A DNA stretch of 64,000 bases, taken from DATLED01 sp035525495. GTDB lineage: Bacteria; Actinomycetota; Acidimicrobiia; Acidimicrobiales; CADCTF01. Location: the NCBI GenBank assembly GCA_035525495.1, contig DATLED010000058.1, positions 1-64,000 of the forward strand. The letters are read 5' to 3'. The notes beneath the pieces were generated by a model. It worked only from the letters and a program-made list of their open reading frames with translations. It was not told the origin of the DNA and searched no databases. Positions 8,951 through 17,184 of the stretch are shown here, in pieces. The position numbers and the translations under genes were made by a program. Position 1 is the stretch's first letter, and each line of letters opens with the position of its first letter.

Positions 8951-9948
8951 CGCGCCAGTTGCGGGCCGGGCTCATCGGCCTCGGGATGATGGGTCGGCAC
9001 CACGCGCGGGTCCTCAGCTCGCTCGACGGAGTCGAGCTCGTAGCGGTCGCCGATCCGGGCGGCGATCCGCATGCCGTCGCTGGCGGCCGCCCGGTGCTCG
9101 ACAGCGTGCACGACCTCCTCGAGGCCGGCGTCGACTACTGCGCCGTGGCCGTGCCAACCGCTCACCACGAGGACGTTGGCCTCGCCCTCGCTGAAGCGGG
9201 TATCCACACCATCATTGAGAAGCCTCTCGCCGGGGACACGCCGTCGGCCCAGCGGCTGGCCGAGGCATTCGAGGCGGCCGGTCTGGTCGGCGCAGTCGGT
9301 CACATCGAGCGCTACAACGCCGCGCTCCAGTCTGCTCGACGACGGTTGGAGGCGGGCGACCTCGGCACCGTGTACCAGATCACGACGCGACGCCAGGGTC
9401 CGTTTCCTGACCGGATCGCGGACGTCGGAGTGGTGAAGGACTTGGCCACCCACGACATCGACCTCACGGCGTGGGTTTCGCGGCAGCCCTTCGTGTCGGT
9501 TGCGGCGCGGACGGCGTTTCGCAGCGGCCGCGACCATGAGGACCTCGTTGCCGTAGTTGGCGGGCTCGCCGACGGGACCGTCACCAGCCACCTCGTCAAC
9601 TGGCTGTCGCCGATGAAGGAGCGCGTCACGATCATCACTGGGGAGAGAGGGACTTTCGTGGCGGATACGCTCGTGGCCGATCTCACGTACTACGCCAATG
9701 GATCGGTCCCGACGACGTGGGATGACATCGCCCAGTTCCGCGGCGTGTCCGAAGGCGACGTGGTGCGGTATGCCATCGCCAAGCCGGAACCGTTGCGCGT
9801 GGAGCACGAGGCCTTCCGTGACGCGGTGCTTGGTCTCGACGCCGACATCGTCACGATGGCTCAGGGCCTCAGCACCGTCGTGGTGGCCGAGGCGATGATC
9901 GAATCGGCCACCAGCGGGACGACCGTCACGCTTGAACGAACGCAGTGA
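8947..9948 (+). CDS. wbpB: Gfo/Idh/MocA oxidoreductase, WbpB/WlbA-like
   Basis: NAD-dependent sugar-nucleotide dehydrogenase of 333 residues. The Rossmann motif GLIGLGMMGRHHARVL is at 8-23, the family motif EKPLA at 91-95 and the DLATHDIDL segment in the C-terminal half. WbpB/WlbA members oxidise C3 of UDP-GlcNAcA to the 3-keto form for the partner aminotransferase. The start is ATG 8947 in an ATGA overlap. An open frame runs further upstream inside the aminotransferase gene but has no family similarity. The stop overlaps the following GTG. Confidence 0.84.
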   Translation: MTRQLRAGLIGLGMMGRHHARVLSSLDGVELVAVADPGGDPHAVAGGRPVLDSVHDLLEAGVDYCAVAVPTAHHEDVGLALAEAGIHTIIEKPLAGDTPSAQRLAEAFEAAGLVGAVGHIERYNAALQSARRRLEAGDLGTVYQITTRRQGPFPDRIADVGVVKDLATHDIDLTAWVSRQPFVSVAARTAFRSGRDHEDLVAVVGGLADGTVTSHLVNWLSPMKERVTIITGERGTFVADTLVADLTYYANGSVPTTWDDIAQFRGVSEGDVVRYAIAKPEPLRVEHEAFRDAVLGLDADIVTMAQGLSTVVVAEAMIESATSGTTVTLERTQ

Positions 9949-11249
9949 AGATCGCCGTCGTCGCTCTCGGTAAGATCGGACTGCCTTTAGCGGTGCAGTT
10001 CGCAGATCGCGGCCACGACGTTGTTGGGGCCGACGTGAACGAGGTCGTCGTCGAATTGGTCAATCGCGGCGAGGAGCCGTTCCCTGGCGAGGAGCATCTG
10101 GCCCAGAAGCTTGCCGCCGTTGTCGCGGGCGGGCGCCTCGTCGCCACAAGCGATACGGCGGCTGCCGTGTCGCAGTGCGAGGCCGTTGTCGTGGTCGTGC
10201 CCCTTTTTGTGGACTCGGAGAGCACGCCCGACTTCGGGTGGATGGACGCGGCGACCCGCGACATCGGCAAGGGCCTGCGGCCCGGGACGCTCGTGTCCTT
10301 CGAGACGACGCTGCCCGTGGGGACGACGCGCAACCGCTGGAAGCCCATGCTTGAGGAGGTCTCGGGGCTTGCCGAGGGGCGTGACTTCCACCTCGTATTC
10401 TCGCCCGAGCGCGTGCTCACCGGTCGGGTGTTCGCCGACCTGCGCAAGTACCCGAAGCTCATTGGCGGGCTGACACCGGAGGGCGCCCGACGCGGCGTCG
10501 CCTTCTATGAAGCAGTGCTCGAGTTCGATGACCGCCCGGACCTGACGCGAGCAAACGGCGTCTGGGACCTCGGCTCCGCAGAGGCGGCTGAGATGGCCAA
10601 GCTTGCCGAGACGACGTACCGCGACGTGAACATCGGCCTCGCCAACCAGTTCGCCCGCTTCGCCGACGCACAGGGCATCGACGTGTTCCAAGTGATCGAA
10701 GCGTGCAACACACAGCCGTATAGCCACATCCACCGACCGGGCATCTCCGTCGGCGGCCACTGCATCCCGGTGTACCCGCGGCTTTACCTCTGGAACGATC
10801 CTGCGGCCACGGTGGTCACTTCAGCGCGCGAGGCGAACGCGCAGATGCCGGCCTATGCCGTGGAACTCGCTGAGAATGCGTACGGCGACCTGTCCGGGGC
10901 CACGGTCGCAGTGCTGGGCGCCGCATACCGGAACGGAGTGAAGGAGACAGCGTTCTCCGGCGTCTTCCCGCTCGTTGAGTTGCTCGACGCCCGTGGAGCC
11001 GTGTCGTTGGTACACGACCCCATGTACGCCGACGACGAACTCAACGCCCTGGGCCTGCCCCCGTACCACCTGGGCAAGCAAGCCGATGTCGTGATTGTGC
11101 ACACCGACCACGCCGCGTACCACTCCCTTCGGGAGACGGATCTCCCCGGAGCCAAGGTCATCGTCGACGGCCGCGGGGTGCTCAACCAGGACGCCTTCTC
11201 CTCGACGCGGGTCGTCGTCCTAGGGCGTGCGGGTCGACCAGCGACCTGA
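9945..11249 (+). CDS. Nucleotide-sugar 6-dehydrogenase (UDP-GlcNAc/ManNAc dehydrogenase family, WbpA/WecC-like)
   Basis: A 434-residue UDP-glucose/GDP-mannose dehydrogenase-family enzyme. The N-terminal NAD-binding start is MKIAVVALGKIGLPLA. The catalytic cysteine is C273 in SVGGHCIPVYP, and the C-terminal UDP-binding domain is present. It would oxidise C6 of UDP-GlcNAc (or UDP-ManNAc) to the uronic acid. Placement at the end of the acetyltransferase-aminotransferase-oxidoreductase set suggests UDP-GlcNAc as substrate, the first step of that pathway. It starts with GTG 9945 in a GTGA overlap and includes a TTA leucine codon at 9987, unusual in such GC-rich DNA. The 96 bp after its stop separate it from a convergent epimerase gene. 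Confidence 0.87.
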   Translation: MKIAVVALGKIGLPLAVQFADRGHDVVGADVNEVVVELVNRGEEPFPGEEHLAQKLAAVVAGGRLVATSDTAAAVSQCEAVVVVVPLFVDSESTPDFGWMDAATRDIGKGLRPGTLVSFETTLPVGTTRNRWKPMLEEVSGLAEGRDFHLVFSPERVLTGRVFADLRKYPKLIGGLTPEGARRGVAFYEAVLEFDDRPDLTRANGVWDLGSAEAAEMAKLAETTYRDVNIGLANQFARFADAQGIDVFQVIEACNTQPYSHIHRPGISVGGHCIPVYPRLYLWNDPAATVVTSAREANAQMPAYAVELAENAYGDLSGATVAVLGAAYRNGVKETAFSGVFPLVELLDARGAVSLVHDPMYADDELNALGLPPYHLGKQADVVIVHTDHAAYHSLRETDLPGAKVIVDGRGVLNQDAFSSTRVVVLGRAGRPAT

Positions 11250-11345
11250 CCACCTTGCCGCCAGTCGACCGTTGCGATCCGGCGTGGTGCGCTCGACCCG
11301 CTCATTCCCTGCGGGGTTACGCTCCGCCCGGAGCTCGCGCTCTCG

Positions 11346-12272
11346 TCAGGCGAGTGTGGTCCGGAACCAGCTGACCGTCTCTGCAAGACCGTCCGCAAGG
11401 GATATGGGCTCTACGTCTGGGAACAACGAGCGCAGGCGTGTTTGGTCGGCCTGCGAGTGGCGGACATCGCCCGGGCGCGGGTCCACGTGCTCGCGCTTGA
11501 TTGGGACCCCGGCGGTATGCCCTAGCAGCTGGAGGACCTCGAGGAGGTCAACCCGAGTACCGAACGCGAGATTGACCGGACCTTCGTGCGTGACCTTGCG
11601 TTCGAGAGCATCGACGAGGACGTTGACGAGCGAGCGGACGTAGGTGAAGTCGCGACTCTGCCGCCCGTCGCCATGAATTTCGACGGGTTGTGAGGTGAGA
11701 GCGGCCTGCACGAACCGGGGAATGACAGCCGCGTAGACGTGGCCCGCCGGCTGGAGGGGGCCGAACACATTGAAGAAGCGGAAGGCGAGAGTGGGCAGGT
11801 CGTAGACGCGTTGGTACGCAAGTGCCATCGTCTCGGTCGAGAGCTTGCTAACGGCGTACGGCGACAGCGGCGCCGTTGCCAGGTCCTCGTGCTTCGGAAG
11901 CGTCGGGTTCGCGCCGTAGACCGAGCTGGAGGACGCAACGATGACGTGGCCGACGCCGGCCGCCCGGCAGCCCTCGAGTACGCGGAGAGTGCCCGTGGAG
12001 TTGACGTCGTGCGTGCTGACCGGATCGGCGATCGACCGCGGCACGGAGCCACGGGCAGCGAGGTGCACGACCGCGGCGGCTTGGTCGCACGCCTCCTCTA
12101 CCCGGTCGAGGTCAAGGATCGAGCCGCGCACGAGGTGTACCCCGCTGGGTAGGTTCGCCTCGGAGCCGTTCGAGAGGTCGTCGAGGACGACGACCTCGTG
12201 CCCGGCGCCCACGAGCGCGCGGCTCAGGTTTCCTCCGATAAAGCCCGCGCCGCCGGTGATCAGTATTCGCAT
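11346..12272 (-). CDS. NAD-dependent nucleotide-sugar epimerase (GalE/WbpP-like)
   Basis: Extended short-chain dehydrogenase of 308 residues with GGAGFIGG (7-14), the Ser cluster ASSSSVYG (113-120) and the catalytic pair Y139/K143 in SPYAVSK. The FRFFNVFGP and IHGDGRQSRDFTYV segments are typical of UDP-hexose 4-epimerases. The start ATG 12272 shares one base with the stop of the upstream dehydrogenase (TGATG), so the two are coupled. Dehydrogenase plus 4-epimerase pairs usually make UDP-galacturonate or UDP-GalNAcA-type sugars. Exact substrate cannot be read from sequence. Confidence 0.87.
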   Translation of the reverse strand: MRILITGGAGFIGGNLSRALVGAGHEVVVLDDLSNGSEANLPSGVHLVRGSILDLDRVEEACDQAAAVVHLAARGSVPRSIADPVSTHDVNSTGTLRVLEGCRAAGVGHVIVASSSSVYGANPTLPKHEDLATAPLSPYAVSKLSTETMALAYQRVYDLPTLAFRFFNVFGPLQPAGHVYAAVIPRFVQAALTSQPVEIHGDGRQSRDFTYVRSLVNVLVDALERKVTHEGPVNLAFGTRVDLLEVLQLLGHTAGVPIKREHVDPRPGDVRHSQADQTRLRSLFPDVEPISLADGLAETVSWFRTTLA

Positions 12273-13546
12273 CAGAGGTACGCCACGTTGTCGCCCTGAA
12301 TCCGATGACAGCAGTCGAGGACGAAGCGGGCGTGGGTGGTGACGGCCTCGTAGTCGAAGGTGTCGTGGTCGACCAGGAGCACGACAACGTCGGCTGCAGC
12401 GAGCTCTTCGGGCGTGAGGTCGACGAGTTCGACGTCCTTGGGCCCACGGCCTGGAGAGGCGAATGGGTCGGCCGCGCGCACAGAGGCGCCGAGATCGATC
12501 AATTCCTTCGCCACCATTTTCGACGGCGACTCGCGGTTGTCGCCGGTGTTTTTCTTGTATGAGAGGCCGAGGAGCAGGATGCGGCGGCCGCGGACCGCAA
12601 GACCACGGTCGTTGAACGCAAGGACAAGGCGGCGCGCTACGTAGGCGGGCATGTGCTCGTTCACGTCGTTCGCCAGCTCCACGAAGCGGAAGCTGTGGCC
12701 AAGCGACTGCTTCACCCGCCACGAGAGGTACGACGGGTCGATCGGGAGGCAGTGCCCGCCCACGCCGGGGCCGGGTCGGAACTTCATGAAGCCGAACGGC
12801 TTAGTGCTTGCGGCGTCGATGGCGTCCCACACGTCGATGCCGAGGTCGTTCGCGAACATCGCTAGCTCGTTGACGAGAGCGATGTTCACGTGCCGGAACG
12901 TGTTCTCGAGGAGTTTGGTGAGCTCGGCGGCTTTGGTCGACGCGACGGGCACCGTCGTGTCGACAAGGCGGCTGAAGAACGCGTCGACCGCGGCGAGGGA
13001 GCGAGCGTCGATGCCCGACACCACCTTCGGCGTCCGTTCGAACGTCCAGACGGGGTTGCCGGGGTCGATGCGCTCGGGGCTGTATCCCAAGTGGAACTGC
13101 TCGCCGGCACGCAAGCCAGAGCCACGCTCGAGAATCGGCTGAACGAGCTCCTCGGTCGTGCCGGGGTAGGTGGTCGACTCGAGGATCACGCAGGAACCCG
13201 CATCAAGGTGGCCGGAGAGAGTCTCTGCGGCCGCCTCTATATACGAGAGATCGGGGGCACCCTCCCGGAGCGGCGTCGGCACCGAGATGACGGCGATGTC
13301 GAAGCCGGCGCACGAGGCGGTGTCCGATGATGGCGTGAAGCGACCGCTCGCCAAGGCGGCACGGAGCCGCTCTCCAGTGACGTCCTCGACGAACGACACC
13401 CCGTCGGCGAGCGCCTTCACGCGGGCCTCGTCGATATCGAACCCGACCACGTCGAACCCAGCCTCGACAGCTCGCACTGCCACCGGGAGCCCGACATAGC
13501 CTTGGCCGACGACGACGACTCGCTGGGTGCTTTCGAGTGCAGTCAT
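12272..13546 (-). CDS. Nucleotide-sugar dehydrogenase (UDP-GlcNAc/UDP-Glc 6-dehydrogenase family, WbpO-like)
   Basis: A 424-residue member of the UDPGDH family. NAD-binding VVVGQGYVGLPVA is at about 11-23, the catalytic cysteine is C266 in GVGGHCLPIDP, and the conserved ENTFRHVNIALVNELA helix is present. The C-terminal domain carries GLSYKKNTGDNRESPS. This version, with GGHCLPIDPSYL, resembles WbpO/TviB/WecC-like enzymes that act on N-acetylhexosamines. It is the first gene of a two-gene reverse operon with the 4-epimerase and diverges from the WecB gene. It is the second such dehydrogenase in the island, so two different uronic acids may be built. Confidence 0.87.
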   Translation of the reverse strand: MTALESTQRVVVVGQGYVGLPVAVRAVEAGFDVVGFDIDEARVKALADGVSFVEDVTGERLRAALASGRFTPSSDTASCAGFDIAVISVPTPLREGAPDLSYIEAAAETLSGHLDAGSCVILESTTYPGTTEELVQPILERGSGLRAGEQFHLGYSPERIDPGNPVWTFERTPKVVSGIDARSLAAVDAFFSRLVDTTVPVASTKAAELTKLLENTFRHVNIALVNELAMFANDLGIDVWDAIDAASTKPFGFMKFRPGPGVGGHCLPIDPSYLSWRVKQSLGHSFRFVELANDVNEHMPAYVARRLVLAFNDRGLAVRGRRILLLGLSYKKNTGDNRESPSKMVAKELIDLGASVRAADPFASPGRGPKDVELVDLTPEELAAADVVVLLVDHDTFDYEAVTTHARFVLDCCHRIQGDNVAYL

Positions 13547-13650
13547 GGCACGATGATGTCAGCCCGTCGCCGCAGCGTCGGACGGGACCGGCGAGAGCGC
13601 AATGGAGCCCGTGTATCCTGCGGTGCCGTGGACGCCTCGTTGGCCGCCTG

Positions 13651-14736
13651 TTGAAGGTCCTCACCGTCATCGGGGCCCGGCCGCAGTTCGTCAAGTCCGC
13701 CATCGTTTCGGCGGCCTTCGCTGTGCGTTCGGACGTCAAAGAGACCGTCGTGGATACGGGGCAGCATTACGACCCGAACATGTCCTCGGTGTTCTTCAAC
13801 GACATGGCGGCGGGTCCACCGAAGTACTCGCTCAATGTGGGCTCCGGCTCCCACGCCCAGCAGACCGCGAAGATGCTCGCCGCGCTGGAGCCGGTCTTCG
13901 AGGACGAGGCACCGGATGTACTGCTCGTCTACGGCGACACGAACTCCACCCTCGCGGGCGCTCTCTGCGCAGCGAAGCTGCACGTGCCGATCGCCCACGT
14001 CGAGGCAGGACTCCGATCCTTCAACCGACGGATGCCGGAAGAGGTCAATCGCGTCATGGTCGACCACCTCTCCGACATGCTGTTTGCGCCGACGACCGTG
14101 GCGGTCCACAACCTCGAGCACGAGGGTCTGTCGCCCGAGAAGGTCCACCTCGTCGGCGACGTCATGTACGACGCGTCACTGCGGTTCCGTGACGAGGCCG
14201 CGCGCAGGAGCGATGTGCTGGAGAAGCTCGAGCTCGCGCCGGGCGGGTACATCCTCGCGACCGTCCATAGGGCGGAGAACACCGGTACGGACGCGCGCCT
14301 GCGTGAGATCTTCGCGGCCCTCGAGCGCACGACTGAGACGTTGCCAGTGGTGCTCCCGCTGCACCCGCGGACGCGAGCAGTCGTCGAGCAGTGGGAGGTC
14401 AATGCCCTCGACCACACCGCGATCCACGTGCTGGAACCGGTCGGATATCTCGACATGGTGCAGCTCGAGGCGAACTCGGCAGCGGTCGTCACGGACTCCG
14501 GTGGCGTGCAGAAGGAGGCGTACTTCTACGGCGTCCCGTGCGTGACGCTGCGCGAGGAGACGGAGTGGACCGAGCTGGTGGACAGCGGCTGGAACCGGCT
14601 CGTCACGCCTGACGACGCTGATGCGATCGTCAGCGTCATCGCGGCTGCCGTCGGCACCGTAGGTACGCCCAGCGAACTCTACGGCGATGGTCACGCGTCC
14701 GAGGCGATCGTGAACCTCCTCGTGCGCAAGGCGTAG
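13651..14736 (+). CDS. wecB: UDP-N-acetylglucosamine 2-epimerase, non-hydrolysing (WecB-like, copy 1)
   Basis: GT-B-fold epimerase interconverting UDP-GlcNAc and UDP-ManNAc (or the 2,3-diacetamido-uronate equivalents, as WbpI does). Family motifs are VIGARPQFVKSA at the start, TGQHYD, GDTNSTLAG, HVEAGLRSFNRRMPEEVNR and SGGVQKEAYFYGVPC. TTG 13651 is chosen because it puts MKVLTVIGARPQ at the N-terminus as in homologues. The open frame upstream to 13537 has no similarity and lies in the divergent promoter gap. The product has 361 residues, the usual length. The SFNRRMPEE variant and location beside the uronic-acid genes fit the WbpI-like subgroup, but substrate remains an inference. Confidence 0.87.
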   Translation: MKVLTVIGARPQFVKSAIVSAAFAVRSDVKETVVDTGQHYDPNMSSVFFNDMAAGPPKYSLNVGSGSHAQQTAKMLAALEPVFEDEAPDVLLVYGDTNSTLAGALCAAKLHVPIAHVEAGLRSFNRRMPEEVNRVMVDHLSDMLFAPTTVAVHNLEHEGLSPEKVHLVGDVMYDASLRFRDEAARRSDVLEKLELAPGGYILATVHRAENTGTDARLREIFAALERTTETLPVVLPLHPRTRAVVEQWEVNALDHTAIHVLEPVGYLDMVQLEANSAAVVTDSGGVQKEAYFYGVPCVTLREETEWTELVDSGWNRLVTPDDADAIVSVIAAAVGTVGTPSELYGDGHASEAIVNLLVRKA

Positions 14737-14740
14737 GCGG

Positions 14741-16027
14741 GTGCGAATCGGGCTGGTCTCGTACCGCTTCCCTCCTTACAACTCCATCGGCGCAATCTCG
14801 GTGGGGAAGACGGCGAAGTTCCTCGAACGGCTGGGCCATGAGGTGTGGGTCGTCACTGCTGCCGGTCAGCCGCTCGAGCCGACCCTCGACGTCGAAGTCG
14901 ATCCGGCGCGCGTGCTCTCCACGAGGTGGCTAAACGTCGGCTTCGTGGCGGAGTCGGCGCTCGGTGGCAGGGGCCAGGTGGTGAAGGCCGGCTTCAGTGC
15001 CGGCGGCCGGAAGGGTGCCGCGCTCCGATCGATCATCAAGGCGGCGCGTAGCACCGTTGTCATGCCCGATCCCCAGATCGGCTGGTACCCCTACGCGGTG
15101 CGGGACGGCGTACGCTGGCTTGCCGAAGCCCGCCCTGACGTTATCTTCGCAAGTGCCGGACCGTACACGTCGTTGCTCGCCGGCCAGCGGATCGCCAGGA
15201 AGCTCGACGTGCCTTGGGTCGCCGGCTTCCGCGACCTGTGGGTCGACAACCCTTACCGAGAGGTGCCGAAGGCTCGGCGACTCATCGAAGGCCGCCTAGA
15301 GCGCCGAACGGTCTCCTCTGCTAGCGCACTCGTGACAGTGTCAGAGCCGCTGGCGGACACGCTGCGGTCCAAGTACGACATCCCCGTGGCGGTCGTCACG
15401 AACGGCTACGACGAGGATGATCTCCAGACCGCTGCCGATGCAACACCGAGTGCAGGCGGCCGCCTTTTGATCTCTTACACGGGAACGATCGTGCCGGGGA
15501 GGCGTGATCCGACGCCTCTTTTCCGAGCAGTGAAGTCCCTCGGGCTCACATCCGATGACATCCGGATGATGTTCGTCGGCCGCTACATGGACATCGTCAC
15601 CGACCTGAGCGAGGCGGAAGGTGTGGCGTCCATGGTGGAGGTCCGCGAGCCGGTCTCGCATCACGATGCTGTGCGGCTGCAGCGCGAGAGCGACGTACTT
15701 CTCCTCCTGTTGTGGGACGACCCGCGCGAGCGCGGCGTTGTGACGGGCAAGCTCTTCGAGTACCTCGGAGCGCGCCGTCCGGTGCTTCTGCTCGGAGCCG
15801 ACACGGGAGTCGCCGCAAGTCTCGTGACGGAGCGCCATGCCGGCATCGCGACGACGGACCCGGCGGTCGCTCGCGCATCGCTGGAACGGTGGTTGCAGCA
15901 AAAGCGGGAGGGTGGGGTGCCTGGCGTGCCCTCCGACCGGCTCACCGACCTCACACGCGAGCATCAGACGGGCATCCTTGCCGACATCCTTGATCAGGCG
16001 GTGCGCGCCGCTAGCACCCGACGATAG
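14741..16027 (+). CDS. Glycosyltransferase family 4-like
   Basis: A 428-residue GT-B glycosyltransferase. The N-terminal acceptor domain begins RIGLVSYRFPPYNSIGAISVGKTAKFLERLGHEV (first ~35 residues), a typical GT4/WcaI-like start. It contains AGFRDLWVDNP, and a donor-domain segment KLFEYLGARRPVLLL near residue 340. It probably adds one sugar to the lipid-linked repeat unit on the cytoplasmic face of the membrane. It starts at GTG 14741, four bases after the WecB stop, so they are co-transcribed. Its last 34 bp overlap the convergent next gene. Confidence 0.84.
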   Translation: MRIGLVSYRFPPYNSIGAISVGKTAKFLERLGHEVWVVTAAGQPLEPTLDVEVDPARVLSTRWLNVGFVAESALGGRGQVVKAGFSAGGRKGAALRSIIKAARSTVVMPDPQIGWYPYAVRDGVRWLAEARPDVIFASAGPYTSLLAGQRIARKLDVPWVAGFRDLWVDNPYREVPKARRLIEGRLERRTVSSASALVTVSEPLADTLRSKYDIPVAVVTNGYDEDDLQTAADATPSAGGRLLISYTGTIVPGRRDPTPLFRAVKSLGLTSDDIRMMFVGRYMDIVTDLSEAEGVASMVEVREPVSHHDAVRLQRESDVLLLLLWDDPRERGVVTGKLFEYLGARRPVLLLGADTGVAASLVTERHAGIATTDPAVARASLERWLQQKREGGVPGVPSDRLTDLTREHQTGILADILDQAVRAASTRR

Positions 16028-17184
16028 AGGTCGAACAGGCGCTCCTGCTCCGTTTCCCAGGCAAGTGCATCAGCGGCTGCGTCGAGGCGGGCATCAAGCT
16101 CGGGCCCGCCCGGGGACGCCAATATTGAGTCGATCGCAAGCGCCGCCGCCTGGGGGTCGGCCGGGTTGACGCATACCCCGATGCCGTACTGCTCCACTAC
16201 CCGCTGGATCTCAGGGAGTGCGGGCATTACGACGGGCACGCGCGCCATGACCGCTTCAAAGAGCTTGTTAGGAAGGGAGAGCCGAATCGATTGGCTCATC
16301 GTGGCGGGCGACGGCAGGTAGAGCACTAAATCGGAACTCGAGACCGCATGGACGACGTCGTCGTACGGCACCGCCCCTGCGATGCGGACGCGGTCCGAGA
16401 CACCGAGCTGGCGGGCAACCTCCTCGAGCCGCTCGCGGTAGGACGGATCAACGGGACCGACCAGCGCGAGAACAGCGTCTTCGGTGCGGGCGACCGCGTG
16501 AATGGCGCTCTCGGCTCCACGTCTGGCCGTGACCGCGCCGACGTGCGAGACGAGGGGCCTGTCCGCCGGAACGTCGATGACGCGGCGGAGGTAGCCCCGG
16601 TCGAGGTCGGCGCGGCGAACCATGCGCGGGACGTTGCGGATCACCGTCGGTCGCGTCTCGAGCGAATAGTGCCGCTGGAGCTCTGACGCGATGCTCTCGC
16701 TGACTGCGATCACTGCGTCTGCACGCCAAATGAAGCAGCGCTCGACGAGAAGGTTCACGTGGAGTGCGTTCGCCACCCGTGTTCGTAGGCTCGTCGCGGC
16801 AGGAAGGTAACCGGGGAAGAACTCATGGGAGTCGTAAACGAGCGCAGCGCCGGACGACCGAGCAAGCAACGCCGCGCCGAGGAGGGTACTCCCGTCGTTG
16901 GCGTGAACGACGTCGTAGCGGCGACCCTTGAGGTGCCGGTGAAACGCGATGTTGCCGGTGAGGAACCGCCACGGATGGCGGCTCGCCGCGCTGGGGCAGG
17001 CAAGCCGCTCGAGGTGAAACGGCAGCGACTCCTCGTGGTACTCCTGCCCCGGCGAGCGCAGCAGGACGACGTCTACGTCGGCGCCGTGCTTTGCCAGTGC
17101 CTCGGCCGACTTCCAAACGCGCGGGTCGAACGGCAACCCGTGGTGGACAAGCTCGCACACCCGGACGCCGTCGAGGTCACCCAT
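15994..17184 (-). CDS. Glycosyltransferase family 4-like
   Basis: GT-B glycosyltransferase of about 396 residues. It shows LVHHGLPFDPRVWKSAEAL near the N-terminus, YDSHEFFPGY, ADAVIAVSESIA and donor-domain LPNKLFEAVMARVPVVMPALPE, a standard GT4 arrangement with E-x7-E near LFEAVMA. ATG 17184 is preferred over GTG 17196 because AAGGAG lies 11 bases before the ATG and overlaps the GTG. It overlaps the upstream flippase by 8 bp and the convergent glycosyltransferase by 34 bp at its 3' end. Confidence 0.84.
   Translation of the reverse strand: MGDLDGVRVCELVHHGLPFDPRVWKSAEALAKHGADVDVVLLRSPGQEYHEESLPFHLERLACPSAASRHPWRFLTGNIAFHRHLKGRRYDVVHANDGSTLLGAALLARSSGAALVYDSHEFFPGYLPAATSLRTRVANALHVNLLVERCFIWRADAVIAVSESIASELQRHYSLETRPTVIRNVPRMVRRADLDRGYLRRVIDVPADRPLVSHVGAVTARRGAESAIHAVARTEDAVLALVGPVDPSYRERLEEVARQLGVSDRVRIAGAVPYDDVVHAVSSSDLVLYLPSPATMSQSIRLSLPNKLFEAVMARVPVVMPALPEIQRVVEQYGIGVCVNPADPQAAALAIDSILASPGGPELDARLDAAADALAWETEQERLFDLYRRVLAARTA

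Noticed and set aside
13537..13650. Longer N-terminus for the WecB-like gene
   Set aside because: The additional residues are unlike the family and cover the divergent promoter region; the conserved N-terminus begins at TTG 13651.
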